From Beggiatoa alba B18LD (GTDB lineage: Bacteria > Pseudomonadota > Gammaproteobacteria > Beggiatoales > Beggiatoaceae): a stretch of DNA of 64,000 nucleotides. The notes below the pieces were generated by a model that had not been told where the DNA came from, did no database searches, and was given only the letters and a program-made list of their open reading frames with translations. A program made the position numbers and the translations under genes. Of the stretch, positions 37,288-48,258 are shown piece after piece (the first letter of the stretch is position 1; each line of letters opens with the position of its first letter). The stretch spans positions 3,145,252 to 3,209,251 of the forward strand of contig NZ_JH600070.1 of the NCBI RefSeq assembly GCF_000245015.1, written 5' to 3'.

Positions 37288-37413
37288 GGGTGTACTGTCG
37301 TGTTGCGGAGGGCAACAGGCTGATGCGTGGTTTACGTTTTTTTATGTGTCATTGCGTCCGTTTTTTACCTCTGCACACTTTCATGATAATTCGATGAAGT
37401 AAGGAAGTGTGTC

Positions 37414-39240
37414 ATGTCTTTTGGGTTTTATTCACGTTTTTTCCCTGTAATGATAATCGGGTTGCCATTATCAGCGATGGCGGCAGATGAAAAGGTTCAG
37501 CCAACTGTTGTTGTGACCGCAACACGTACTGTACAAAGTGTTGATGAAACACTCGCGTCTGTGACTGTTATCGACCGCAAAATGATTGAGCAGAGTCAGG
37601 CATTAACCGTAACGGAGTTATTAAAAGGGGTTGCGGGTGTCGATATTGTCAGTAGTGGCGGTGTCGGACAAGTGACATCGGTTTTTGTGCGAGGAGCTGA
37701 ATCTGATCATGTTTTAGTCTTAGTCAATGGCATTAAAGTGGGTTCTGCCAGTTTGGGCACAACCGCTTTTCAATATTTACCGCCCAGTCAAATTGAACGC
37801 ATTGAAATCGTGCGTGGGACACGCTCATCGCTGTACGGTTCAGAAGCCATTGGTGGGGTCATTCAAATTTTTACCCGCCAAGGGAATGCGCCAAGCACCC
37901 AGTTAAGTATTGGAGCGGGTGATCATCAAACTTATCAAGCAACTGCCAGCCATAGCGGTAAAAATCAACAAACCAGTTATAGCGTTACCGCAGACTATAC
38001 CAGTAGTGATGGATTTAATGCGTGTAATGGTGCTGAATCCCGTGCTTGTTACACCACAGAACCTGATGCTGATGGCTATGACAATACGTCATTTAGTGCG
38101 CAAGTGAATCACCAAGTTAGCAACCAATTACAAGCCAGTCTATATGCTTTACGGGCAACGGGTAATAATCAGTACGATTCGATGTTTGCGAATGAAATTG
38201 ATTTTACGCAACAAGTTATCGGGGCTAAAGCGTTATATCATGTTTCTCAAACATGGGATATGTCGCTGAATATTGGGCAAAGTCAGGATGAACAAGATAG
38301 TTTTGGACACGAAACTGACCCCAGCAATTACCAAACTAAACGCAATAATGCGATTTGGCAAAATGATTGGAGTATTGGAAATAATCAAATCATGACATTG
38401 GGTTATGATTATTTAAAAGATGAATTAGACAGTAACACCGCTTACGACGAAACATCACGGCAAAATCACGGCATTTTTACCCAATACCAAGGACAGTGGG
38501 ACGCATGGCGGTTAATTCTGGGCGGACGTTATGATGATAACGAACAATTTGGCGGACAAAGTACGGGCAATATTAATCTTGGTTATGACATTAACCCAAC
38601 ATTACAAACATTTGTTGCTTATGGAACAGCGTTTAAAGCCCCTTCATTTAATGAACTTTACTACCCTTATTTTGGTAGTCCAAATTTAGACCCTGAGGAA
38701 GCGGATAGCATAGAATTTGGTTTACGGGGTCATGAAACGGCTTACCATTGGTCACTGAATTTATATCGAAACCAAGTGAAAAAACTGATTGCAACCAGCT
38801 ACGATGCAAGCACTGACAGCTATTTACCCATGAATTTAAATAAAGCAACGATTCAAGGAGTTGAAGCAGAAATCGGTACGACATGGGGCGCGTGGCAATT
38901 AGCTGGTAATGCAACATGGTTAGACCACGAAGATGATGCGACAAGTAACTGGCTACCGCGTCGGGCAAAACAATCTGCAAAACTCAGTCTGAATTACACA
39001 TTTAATCAAGGACGTATTGGGGCAGAAGTGTTAGCACAAGGGAAACGTTATGAAGATACAGCCAATCAACGCCAAGTTGCGGGCTATGGTTTGTTAAACC
39101 TTAATAGCGAATATAAGCTCAATCAACAATGGTTAATTCGCGCAACCGTGAATAATGTTCTTGATAAAGATTATGAGCTTGCTCAATATTATCATACTGC
39201 TGGGCGAGGCTTTTTTATTAGCTTACATTACAACGACTAA
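37414..39240 (+). CDS. btuB: TonB-dependent vitamin B12 receptor
   Basis: 608 residues. Signal peptide (about 1-23), TonB box PTVVVTATR right after it, a plug domain with LLKGVAGVDIVSSGGVGQVTS and GSEAIGGVIQIFT, and a 22-strand barrel ending GRGFFISLHYND. Imports cobalamin across the outer membrane with TonB energy. The B12 riboswitch upstream and the BtuB-like plug support the substrate. No btuCDF genes are nearby. Start ATG follows AAGGAAG. Confidence 0.92.
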   Translation: MSFGFYSRFFPVMIIGLPLSAMAADEKVQPTVVVTATRTVQSVDETLASVTVIDRKMIEQSQALTVTELLKGVAGVDIVSSGGVGQVTSVFVRGAESDHVLVLVNGIKVGSASLGTTAFQYLPPSQIERIEIVRGTRSSLYGSEAIGGVIQIFTRQGNAPSTQLSIGAGDHQTYQATASHSGKNQQTSYSVTADYTSSDGFNACNGAESRACYTTEPDADGYDNTSFSAQVNHQVSNQLQASLYALRATGNNQYDSMFANEIDFTQQVIGAKALYHVSQTWDMSLNIGQSQDEQDSFGHETDPSNYQTKRNNAIWQNDWSIGNNQIMTLGYDYLKDELDSNTAYDETSRQNHGIFTQYQGQWDAWRLILGGRYDDNEQFGGQSTGNINLGYDINPTLQTFVAYGTAFKAPSFNELYYPYFGSPNLDPEEADSIEFGLRGHETAYHWSLNLYRNQVKKLIATSYDASTDSYLPMNLNKATIQGVEAEIGTTWGAWQLAGNATWLDHEDDATSNWLPRRAKQSAKLSLNYTFNQGRIGAEVLAQGKRYEDTANQRQVAGYGLLNLNSEYKLNQQWLIRATVNNVLDKDYELAQYYHTAGRGFFISLHYND

Positions 39241-39258
39241 AGTGAGTAACTGAGTTTC

Positions 39259-39294
39259 AGGACTGCCAGTCCTTCAAGGACTGGCGGTTCTTTT
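39259..39294 (+). terminator. Terminator after btuB
   Basis: Stem ACTGCCAGTCC / GGACTGGCGGT, with one G-U pair, closes over a short loop and runs into TTCTTTT. It lies 18 bases after the btuB stop. The word AGGACTGCCAGTCCTTC recurs near 48313 and, inverted, inside repeat copy 1. Confidence 0.8.
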
Positions 39295-39307
39295 GCTGGA
39301 AACAGTA

Positions 39308-39856
39308 TTAAGTTAATTTCTCTTTTAAAGCTGGCGTGATTTGCGCTAACCACTGCTTAAGACGTTCCTCAGTCAGCATACCTTGAGTACGTTGATCAAT
39401 CACGAGTCCAACAAAACGCCCATCACGCACAGCATCCGAGTGCTTAAAGGTATAGCCCTCAGTACTCCAGTCGCCAATTATCTCCGCGCCCAAAGATTCA
39501 AACACGGTGTATAAAGCCATCAACGAGCTGGCAAACTGTTCGGAATAACGCTCTTGCGCACCAAGTCCAAAGAAGGCAATGCGCTTGCCACTAAGGTCTG
39601 GTTTGCCAAAGGTGGTCAAAAACTCTTCCCAGTTAGGTTCAAAACAACCCGCAGCGTTTTTGCCCGGAATATCGCCGATGCCATAGCTGGGAGTGCCGAG
39701 AATCAGTGCATCGTATGCTAGCATGTCTTCAGGCTGGATACGGTTGACATTAACGGGTTTATCCGCAAGGTCTGCGCCTAGGAGTTGATGAAGTTTTTTA
39801 GCGACCAATCGCGTAGTGCCAGTTTCAGTGCCAAAAAAAATGCCGATTTTGTTCAT
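39308..39856 (-). CDS. Long-chain flavodoxin, NifF-like
   Basis: 182 residues. FMN phosphate loop GTETGTT at 9-15, first flavin loop LGTPSYGIGD and second FGLGAQERYSEQF. The segments NVNRIQPEDM, WEEFL and IIGDWSTEGYTF are closer to Azotobacter NifF than to E. coli FldA, from memory. A low-potential one-electron carrier that could feed nitrogenase or other reductases. Tyr rather than Trp stacks in the first loop. Start follows AGAGGATG. Convergent with btuB, no nif genes in the window. Confidence 0.88.
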   Translation of the reverse strand: MNKIGIFFGTETGTTRLVAKKLHQLLGADLADKPVNVNRIQPEDMLAYDALILGTPSYGIGDIPGKNAAGCFEPNWEEFLTTFGKPDLSGKRIAFFGLGAQERYSEQFASSLMALYTVFESLGAEIIGDWSTEGYTFKHSDAVRDGRFVGLVIDQRTQGMLTEERLKQWLAQITPALKEKLT

Positions 39857-40055
39857 ATCATCCTCTGAATTGTGTTGTCCCTTGTGTTGCGCGACAAGTT
39901 CAAAGTGGTTTGTCGGATAAGTGCTCTTGCTATTATGACGTAACGCTATGTTTTTTTCTGCTCACAGTGTGTGACTAACTCAGCTTTTACTTCCTCAATT
40001 TACTTACCCAACGCACGTTTATGCGCGGGAATGGTTTCTAATGCTTAAATTTGTA
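39857..40055. other. Intergenic region upstream of the flavodoxin gene
   Basis: The 560-base gap between the divergent flavodoxin and pyrG genes holds flavodoxin promoter sequence here, repeat copy 3 next, then about 150 bases with the pyrG promoter. Apart from copy 3 and the AATGCCCCTAT word at 40261, no structure was recognised. Confidence 0.4.
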
Positions 40056-40259
40056 TTAACCTGAGTTCGGCGAGTTTCTTTTAAAAAAGACAACAGCTTG
40101 TCTGAATCAGAATTCACAGAATTTTCAGAATTAGCAGAATTAAAAAGCGTGATTTACCTCAATTTTTTGGTTTTAGGGTTTTAAATCCTGTTAATCCTGA
40201 TTCAGACAAGGTTTTAATCTTGTCTAGTGAATCCCGATAATCTTGATTCAGATTATTAA
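40056..40259. repeat. Dispersed repeat copy 3, left terminal repeat only
   Basis: Starts TTAACCTGAGTTCGGCGAG, then AGACAACAGCTTGTCTGAATC, a core with AGAATTTTCAGAATTAGC and AATCCTGTTAATCCTGATT and AGACAAG, then a degenerate second half. No CCTGCTAGG hairpin and no right terminal repeat. Lies upstream of pyrG rather than behind a gene. Confidence 0.75.
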
Positions 40260-40404
40260 AAATGCCCCTATGATTAACGAAAAATAATCCCGTTATAACT
40301 ATCACAACGATTTTAAAATCTTATCTTACAAGTTTTTTTCACATTGAGAAGCCTTAGCAAATTTGCTATTTTTAATTGCTTTTGTCCTTCTACTCACTAG
40401 CTAG

Positions 40405-42057
<1,653 letters not shown>

Positions 42058-42065
42058 TTAATCTA

Positions 42066-42288
42066 TAACCTGAATTCGGCGATTTTTATAAAATAAAACA
42101 GAAACCTGCTAGGTTTTCAAAACTTAGCGGGTCTTTTTTTGTCTGAATCAGAATTCACAGAATTTTCAGAATTAGCGGAATTAAAAAACGTTATTCACCT
42201 GACTTTTGGGTTTGAGGGTTTTAAATCCTGTTAATCCTGATTCAGACAAGCTGTTATCGTTTAAAAGAAACTCGCCGAACTCAGGTTA
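42066..42288. repeat. Dispersed repeat copy 4, most complete copy
   Basis: 223 bases with left end AACCTGAATTCGGCGAT and right end CTCGCCGAACTCAGGTT. Order inside: TTATAAAATAAAACAGA, hairpin CCTGCTAGGTTTTC / AAAACTTAGCGGGT followed by seven T, TTGTCTGAATCAGAATTCAC, GAATTAGCGGAATT, AATCCTGTTAATCCTGATT, CAGACAAGCTGTTATC. It has no reading frame of note. It serves as the reference copy for the family in this window. Confidence 0.85.
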
Positions 42289-42294
42289 ATCCAT

Positions 42295-42331
42295 AAAAAA
42301 GGGCTGGCAGCTCTTTAAAAACTGCCAGCCC
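42295..42331 (-). terminator. Terminator of the SHOCT protein gene
   Basis: GGGCTGGCAG / CTGCCAGCCC is a perfect 10-bp stem. In minus-strand sense it runs into six T residues. It lies 17 bases after the stop codon of the SHOCT gene. Confidence 0.88.
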
Positions 42332-42347
42332 TGATGCTTACTTAACG

Positions 42348-43106
42348 TTATAAACGACTTAACAACTCGGCTTTCTTAGTGAAAAACTCTTCTTCAGACA
42401 GAATATTTTTAGCGCGTAAATCGGCTAATTTTTGAACTTTTTCAAAAATATCTTCTGCCGCCTGTGTTGAGCTTGATGAAGGAGCGTTCGTTGAATTAAA
42501 GCTATTCATTGGAACAGGTTGCGGTTGTTGGATGTTAGATGAATTATTGCTATTAAATAAAGTGCCTAAAGTCCCTTGCCCTGATAACAATGGCAGGTTT
42601 AAAACATCCACAGTGCCGTATTGACTGCTAAAGAGCAAGGAACTCCCGCCCCCTTGCTGTTGTGAAAAACCACCAATTTGATGGTTTAACGTGTCATAAA
42701 CGGAAACTTGTCCGTTAATTTCCACCGCTAACCGACATGCATTCGCAAAATAAGCGTAACGAATCCCATTTTGTGAACCGCTTGCGTTAGGCGAACCTAA
42801 TTCTTTAGGATACCATGTTGATGTTGGACTGATAACAAATGGTTGAGTATAAAGTAACTGACTTAAATCATTACATAAACCATTGACGATATTTTTTAAA
42901 TTGTAATTAAACATATCGCCCAACATCAACATCCCGCCCTGCATCCACTGCCCCGACCCGCCTAATTCAGGATGACTAAACTGCGCCATCGAGCCGTTAC
43001 CTTGTGAGACTGCATATAATAAGGTCGTCACTGCATCAACGCTAACCCCGTAACGTTGCGCGAGTTGTTGAACTTGTTGTTGTGCAGCAGGTGTTAAAGA
43101 TTGCAT
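42348..43106 (-). CDS. SHOCT-domain protein of unknown role
   Basis: 252 residues. The N-terminal half has a conserved-looking block (AVSQGNGSMAQFSHPELGG, GQWMQGGMLMLGDMFN). A central beta-rich part contains ACRLAVEINGQVSVYDTL. The C-terminal 35 residues form a SHOCT motif (VQKLADLRAKNILSEEEF), a short oligomerisation element. No signal peptide. Other proteobacteria have such proteins but no function is known to me. Downstream of the protease gene on the same strand, 61 bases apart. Confidence 0.75.
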   Translation of the reverse strand: MQSLTPAAQQQVQQLAQRYGVSVDAVTTLLYAVSQGNGSMAQFSHPELGGSGQWMQGGMLMLGDMFNYNLKNIVNGLCNDLSQLLYTQPFVISPTSTWYPKELGSPNASGSQNGIRYAYFANACRLAVEINGQVSVYDTLNHQIGGFSQQQGGGSSLLFSSQYGTVDVLNLPLLSGQGTLGTLFNSNNSSNIQQPQPVPMNSFNSTNAPSSSSTQAAEDIFEKVQKLADLRAKNILSEEEFFTKKAELLSRL

Positions 43107-43167
43107 ATTGTTGATTCCAACGTGGGTGTACTAACAGTACATGTGGGAATAAAGGAAAATAACAAGC

Positions 43168-44511
43168 TTAACGCACTAATATATTAAAAATTTCACCATT
43201 ACGGTCAATTTGTACGCTAAAACTACGCACATTCCCATCTAATAAAGCCTGTATCCCTGCAATATCTTTCACAACACGTCGACTAATACCAACAATCACA
43301 TCCCCTTTACGAAAACCCAATTGCCACGCACTACTATTCTTTTTAATATCATGCACAACTACCCCTTGCGAATCCTCTTTCAAGCGCATTCCTGCCAAAA
43401 AGCGGTTAATACTCTCTGCTTGAATAGTTTCTGTGCCATCAATTTTAGCCTTTACAGTCATTAGCTTACCATTACGAATAAACCCAATATTGATTTTTTC
43501 CTGAATGCGTAATAACCCAATACGGTTGCGCAACTCCGTTGCGTTACTGACAGGTTTATCATTGACGCTAATAATTACATCTCCCGCCTGCAAACCTGCT
43601 TGTTCAGCGGCTGACCCGCGTTCTACCCCTGTAATTGCCGCCCCTTTATTCTCTTTTAAGCCAAAAGCATTCGCTAATTCTGCATTAATATCCTGAATTC
43701 TAATGCCCAAAGTCCCACGCTGGACTTCACCATACTCAATTAAATGCTGAATAATCTGATTCATCATATTCGTTGGAATGGCAAACCCAATACCGATATT
43801 TCCCCCGTTACCGCCCGGTGCAAGAATCGCCGTATTAATACCTATCAATTCCCCGCGCAAATTCACCAACGCCCCGCCAGAATTCCCCGGATTAATAGAC
43901 GCATCGGTTTGAATAAAATCCTCATAATCCTCAATACCAATACTCCGTCCTAACGCGCTGACAATTCCAGACGTAACGGTTTGCCCTAAGCCAAAAGGAT
44001 TCCCAATGGCTACCACAAAATCACCAACCCGTACACTATCGGAATTTGCCAATGGAATCGCAACCAAATTTTCAGGTAAGATTTTTAATAACGCTAAATC
44101 CGTTTGTGGGTCTGTGCCAACTAATTTCGCACTTAACTGACGACCATCGCGTAACGTCACCGAAATTTCATCAGCCGCCTCAATCACGTGATTATTGGTA
44201 ACGACATAGCCTAAACTAGCATTAATCACCACCCCAGAGCCTAAACTTTGATTGATTTTCTCACGCGGTTGCTCAGGTAACTCGAAAAAATGCCGAAAAA
44301 AAGGGTCATTAAATAACGGATTCTCTTGAATACGCTCCCGCCCTTTTGTAGAAATATTAACAACAGCTGGGGTAATTTTTTCCAACATCGGCGCAAGACT
44401 TGGGACAGGTTGTCCATCTACAGCAACAGGCAAATATGCAAAACTGGCAAAACTACTGCAAGCCAATAAAATAAAACTAAGAAACGCAGATAAACGTGAC
44501 AGTATTAACAT
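43168..44511 (-). CDS. degQ: Periplasmic serine protease, DegQ/HtrA family
   Basis: 447 residues with a signal peptide (about 1-25). The trypsin-like triad is H108 (NNHVIEAAD), D138 (TDLALLK) and S211 (NPGNSGGAL), and two PDZ domains follow (about 255-345 and 360-445). It degrades or refolds misfolded periplasmic proteins as an oligomer. The short LA loop (about 60-88) fits DegQ/MucD better than DegP. Symbol given on that basis; MucD is the main alternative. Confidence 0.9.
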   Translation of the reverse strand: MLILSRLSAFLSFILLACSSFASFAYLPVAVDGQPVPSLAPMLEKITPAVVNISTKGRERIQENPLFNDPFFRHFFELPEQPREKINQSLGSGVVINASLGYVVTNNHVIEAADEISVTLRDGRQLSAKLVGTDPQTDLALLKILPENLVAIPLANSDSVRVGDFVVAIGNPFGLGQTVTSGIVSALGRSIGIEDYEDFIQTDASINPGNSGGALVNLRGELIGINTAILAPGGNGGNIGIGFAIPTNMMNQIIQHLIEYGEVQRGTLGIRIQDINAELANAFGLKENKGAAITGVERGSAAEQAGLQAGDVIISVNDKPVSNATELRNRIGLLRIQEKINIGFIRNGKLMTVKAKIDGTETIQAESINRFLAGMRLKEDSQGVVVHDIKKNSSAWQLGFRKGDVIVGISRRVVKDIAGIQALLDGNVRSFSVQIDRNGEIFNILVR

Positions 44512-44706
44512 AATCCCTCCATGAATCCATCAGCAAACTAGCATAGAAAATAAGGCAGAAGCGACAGATTTAAAGAGAAGTCGACAGGGTTAAATCATGG
44601 CTTTAACCAGTTGAAAATAACGCTTCTACCCGCTTGAATGCTAGAATAACTAACAGAATTTTAATAAATTAAATTAACTTCATGACTTACAAAGGAAACA
44701 AAGCAC

Positions 44707-46269
44707 TTGAGCGAGGAAATTCTCATCAATGTCACCCCTCGAGAAACCCGTGTTGCCATGGTGGAAAACGGGATGTTGCAAGAGGTTGTGATTGAACGCA
44801 CCCGTAAAAGAGGTATCGTTAGTAATATCTACAAAGGACGTGTTTGTCGGGTTCTACCTGGTATGCAAGCCGCTTTTGTCGATATTGGACTAGAACGCGC
44901 CGCTTTTCTACACGCCTCTGATATTTTACCCCCACCTATCGCGGGGGATTCTAAAGAGGAATGGAAAATTAATGAGTTATTGTATGAAGGACAAAACCTA
45001 TTAGTACAGGTTATTAAAGACCCATTAGGGACAAAAGGCGCGCGTTTAACCACGCAAATATCTATTCCCTCACGTTATGTCGTCTTAATCCCCTATTCTG
45101 CCAATACTATCGGCGTTTCCACCCGCATTGAAAAAGAAGATGAACGCAGACGTTTAAAAGAAATTGTATTGCGTCATATGGGTATGGTTGAACAAGGTGT
45201 AATAGACAACCAAAACGACCGCGAAACTTTTGCAACCCGCCCCGCTGAAAATTCGACAGGGACAAATATACGCCCTTGCTTAAATTATGGCTTTATCATT
45301 CGTACCGCAGCGGAAGGCGTTTCAGAAGAAATGCTCTGCGCAGATATGGATTTTTTATGTCGACTTTGGCAAGAGATTTTAGAAAAGTCGAGCGAATCTA
45401 AACCCTGCTCACGGGTTTACGAAGATTTTTCCCTTGTTATTCGTACTATCCGTGATTTAATGGGAGGAAGTATCGAAAAAGTGCGAATTGATTCACGCGA
45501 AACTTATCGAGAGGTTATTAGTTTTGCTGAAAAGTTTATTCCACACATTGTTCCCCTTATAGAACACTATCCTGGTGAACGTCCGATTTTCGATTTATAC
45601 AATATTGAAGACGAAATTAACCGCGCTTTAGCACGTAAAGTCCCTTTAAAATCTGGTGGTTATCTAGTAATAGACCAAACCGAAGCGATGACTACAATAG
45701 ATGTGAATACAGGCGCATTTGTTGGAACGCGGAACTTAGAAGAGACGATTTTCAAGACCAATTTAGAAGCAGCACAAGCCATTGCGCGTCAATTACGCTT
45801 GCGCAATTTAGGTGGCATTATCATCCTCGATTTTATCGACATGATAGACGCTGAACATAAACGCCAAGTTTTAAAAACCTTGGAAAAGTGTTTAGAAAAA
45901 GACCATACCAAGAGCCACATTATCGCCAGTGAAGTCTCTTCTTTAGGCTTAGTACAAATGACACGCAAGCGTACCCGCGAAAGTTTGGAGCATGTGCTGT
46001 GTGAAACCTGCCCGACGTGTCAAGGGCGTAGCTCCGTAAAAACAGCGGAAACAGTTTGTTATGAAATTTTCCGTGAAATCCTCCGCGAAGCGCGTCAATT
46101 TGAAAACCAAGAGTTTTTAGTACTCGCCTCGCAAGATGTTGTTGATATGATGATAGATGAAGAATCCAATAGCGTTGCCGAATTAGAAACCTTTATTCAA
46201 CGTTCTATCCGTTTCCAAGTCGAAACTTCTTACACACAAGAACAATTTGATATTGTGTTATTGCGTTAA
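44707..46269 (+). CDS. rng: Ribonuclease G
   Basis: 520 residues from TTG 44707, supported by AAAGGA and by alignment with the E. coli start (TAELLVNVTPSETRV-like). S1 domain (IYKGRVCRVLPGMQAAFVDIG), RNase H-like and DNase I-like domains with catalytic Asp in TTIDVNTGAF and in ILDFIDM, and the zinc link CETCPTC. Processes 16S rRNA 5' ends and some mRNAs. A 30-residue insertion (about 161-192) precedes YGFIIRTAAEG, relative to E. coli RNase G. Long RNase E scaffold tail is absent. Confidence 0.95.
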   Translation: MSEEILINVTPRETRVAMVENGMLQEVVIERTRKRGIVSNIYKGRVCRVLPGMQAAFVDIGLERAAFLHASDILPPPIAGDSKEEWKINELLYEGQNLLVQVIKDPLGTKGARLTTQISIPSRYVVLIPYSANTIGVSTRIEKEDERRRLKEIVLRHMGMVEQGVIDNQNDRETFATRPAENSTGTNIRPCLNYGFIIRTAAEGVSEEMLCADMDFLCRLWQEILEKSSESKPCSRVYEDFSLVIRTIRDLMGGSIEKVRIDSRETYREVISFAEKFIPHIVPLIEHYPGERPIFDLYNIEDEINRALARKVPLKSGGYLVIDQTEAMTTIDVNTGAFVGTRNLEETIFKTNLEAAQAIARQLRLRNLGGIIILDFIDMIDAEHKRQVLKTLEKCLEKDHTKSHIIASEVSSLGLVQMTRKRTRESLEHVLCETCPTCQGRSSVKTAETVCYEIFREILREARQFENQEFLVLASQDVVDMMIDEESNSVAELETFIQRSIRFQVETSYTQEQFDIVLLR

Positions 46270-46292
46270 TTCATAGCTTATCGCCATCCATC

Positions 46293-46510
46293 ACAGAGAC
46301 CTACTAGGTTTTTAAAACCTAGTAGGTCTGTCCAAACACGCGAAAAGATTAAAACCTTGTCTGAATCAGGATTTTCAGGATTAGCAGGATTTAAAATCCT
46401 CAAACCCAAAAGTCAGGTGAATCACGCTTTTTAATCCTGAAAATCCTGCTGTTAATCCTGATTGAGACAAGCTGTTGTCTTTTTAAAAGAAACTCACCGA
46501 ACTCAGGTTA
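46293..46510. repeat. Dispersed repeat copy 5, right terminal repeat only
   Basis: Follows rng. Hairpin GACCTACTAGGTTTTT / AAAACCTAGTAGGTC (compensatory C-to-A and G-to-T change against copies 1, 2 and 4), the ACACGCGAAAAG word of copy 1, TTGTCTGAATCAGGATTTTC, AATCCTGAAAATCCTGC, AGACAAGCTGTTGTC and right end CTCACCGAACTCAGGTTA. The paired changes in the stem suggest the hairpin is maintained. Confidence 0.8.
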
Positions 46511-46624
46511 TCTATAAAATCTTCTGATTATTCAATCAGATTAACTCTGAAAAAATTTCATCAACTCTAGGAAATTTACCTACTTTACAAAGTTGTATTT
46601 CTAAACTAAGATAGTTTCATATAG

Positions 46625-46644
46625 AGAATAAGTTTATTTATTCT
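46625..46644 (+). promoter_or_regulatory. Leader hairpin before the nicotinamidase-like gene
   Basis: AGAATAA / TTATTCT with a six-base loop, about 25 bases upstream of the AGGAGGG ribosome binding site. AT-only stem, so weak. With repeat copy 5 this is the only structure seen in the 409-base gap after rng. Confidence 0.3.
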
Positions 46645-46678
46645 TATATTTTCACCCACAACGCAGGAGGGTATCACG

Positions 46679-47470
46679 ATGAACTTACAATTTTTAATCA
46701 TTGACCCACAAAACGACTTTGCGAATCCTAAAGGCAATTTATTTGTAGCGGGGGCGGATAAAGATTCTGAACGTTTAGCCGCTATGTTAAAACGGCATTT
46801 AGACAAAATTGATGACATTCACGTCACTTTAGATTCGCATCACTGGGTAGATATCGCACATCCTGTTTTTTGGGTGGACAGTAAAGGCAATCATCCCGCG
46901 CCATTTACCACGATTACGGTGGATGATGTGCAAACAGGTAAATGGCGAACCACACAACCCAATTGCCAAGCCCGTGCTTTAAATTATGTACAAGCCTTAA
47001 AGACAGGTGGTCGTTATGATTTAACCATTTGGCCTCCTCACTGTTTAATCGGACATTATGGGCATAATGTGGTTGACCCTATCGCTAAAACTTTAATTGA
47101 GTGGGAAAATCAATTAGCTATCGTCGATATGGTGACAAAAGGCTCTAACCCTTGGACAGAGCACTACAGCGCGGTACAAGCCGATGTGCCAGACCCAGAA
47201 GACCCCAGCACACAATTAAATACCCGATTGATTAGCACACTAGAAGATGCAGATTTAATTGCCTTATCAGGACAAGCCTTATCCCACTGTGTTGCGAATA
47301 CAATTCGAGATATTGCCAATAATTTTGGGGAAGCCAATATTTCCAAAATGGTGTTAATTGAAGATACGACTTCACCCGTATCAGGTTTTGAAGCCTTAGC
47401 CGATCAATTTTTGCGGGAAATGAAAGGGCGCGGTATGAGAACGGCAAAATCAACCGAGTTTTTAGTCTAA
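46679..47470 (+). CDS. Isochorismatase-fold cysteine hydrolase, nicotinamidase-like
   Basis: 263 residues. Catalytic triad of the family: D9 in IIDPQNDF, K154 in TKGSNPW, C204 in GQALSHCVANT. Metal-site residues D52, H54 and H61 (LDSHHWVDIAHPVFW) point to the PncA/nicotinamidase branch, which turns nicotinamide into nicotinate for NAD salvage. It is longer than PncA (about 210). Strong AGGAGGG site. The vWA gene follows after 25 bases, so they form an operon. Substrate unproven. Confidence 0.82.
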   Translation: MNLQFLIIDPQNDFANPKGNLFVAGADKDSERLAAMLKRHLDKIDDIHVTLDSHHWVDIAHPVFWVDSKGNHPAPFTTITVDDVQTGKWRTTQPNCQARALNYVQALKTGGRYDLTIWPPHCLIGHYGHNVVDPIAKTLIEWENQLAIVDMVTKGSNPWTEHYSAVQADVPDPEDPSTQLNTRLISTLEDADLIALSGQALSHCVANTIRDIANNFGEANISKMVLIEDTTSPVSGFEALADQFLREMKGRGMRTAKSTEFLV

Positions 47471-47495
47471 AAGACTCCGCTTAAGGGGAAAAATC

Positions 47496-48233
47496 ATGCC
47501 TAAATTTAATGATATGCAAACGACAACTTTAGCAGGCGGTGGTAATTTCCAATTTTCAGCCATCCGTCCTGATAAGTTGGGCGCGACAGAATACACTTTA
47601 GTCACCATTGTGGTTGATATTAGTTGGAGCGTGGACGGTTTTAAAAAAGCTTTGTTAGCGTGTATTAAATCTATTATTCAAGGCTGTCAACGTAGCCCTA
47701 GAGCCGATAATTTAATGGTGCGTTTATTGACCTTTAACGACAATCGCCAAGAAGTACATGGGTTTGTCCCTTTAAATCAAATAGACCCGAATAGTTATCC
47801 TGAGTTGCAGTGTAGTGGCTCAACAGCGTTATATGACGCTTGTTATGATGCGATTGGTGCGACGAATACTTATGGCAAAACCTTGTTCGACCAAGATTTC
47901 GGGGTTAATGCAGCGGTTTATATCATTACTGATGGTGAAGATAATCGCTCAACCGTTACGCCGAAAATGATTGCTAAACAAGTGTATGACATCAGCAAAG
48001 ATGAGTTTTTAGAATCGATGATAACGGTCTTAGTGGGGGTTAATACGGGGAATAGTACCGCATCAGGTTATTTACAGATTTTTCAAACAGAAGCGGGCTT
48101 GAATCAATTTGTTGAAATTGATGCGGCAACGCCTGACAAATTAGCCAAACTTGCGGCATTTGTGGATAAAAGTATTCGTTCACAAAGCCAAGCGTTAGGC
48201 ACAGGTTCAGCGTCGCAATTGTTGACATTCTAA
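47496..48233 (+). CDS. von Willebrand factor A domain protein, TerY-like
   Basis: 245 residues, almost entirely one vWA domain. The MIDAS metal site is complete: DISWS (D41, S43, S45), T110 in CSGSTALYDA and D146 in ITDGEDN. No signal peptide or membrane helix, so cytoplasmic. Stand-alone vWA proteins of this kind (TerY group) occur in Ter stress systems, and a TerB-like gene lies just beyond, convergent. Metal-dependent partner binding is expected; partner unknown. Confidence 0.82.
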   Translation: MPKFNDMQTTTLAGGGNFQFSAIRPDKLGATEYTLVTIVVDISWSVDGFKKALLACIKSIIQGCQRSPRADNLMVRLLTFNDNRQEVHGFVPLNQIDPNSYPELQCSGSTALYDACYDAIGATNTYGKTLFDQDFGVNAAVYIITDGEDNRSTVTPKMIAKQVYDISKDEFLESMITVLVGVNTGNSTASGYLQIFQTEAGLNQFVEIDAATPDKLAKLAAFVDKSIRSQSQALGTGSASQLLTF

Positions 48234-48258
48234 GCAGAAAGAGAAAGGTAAAACTATC

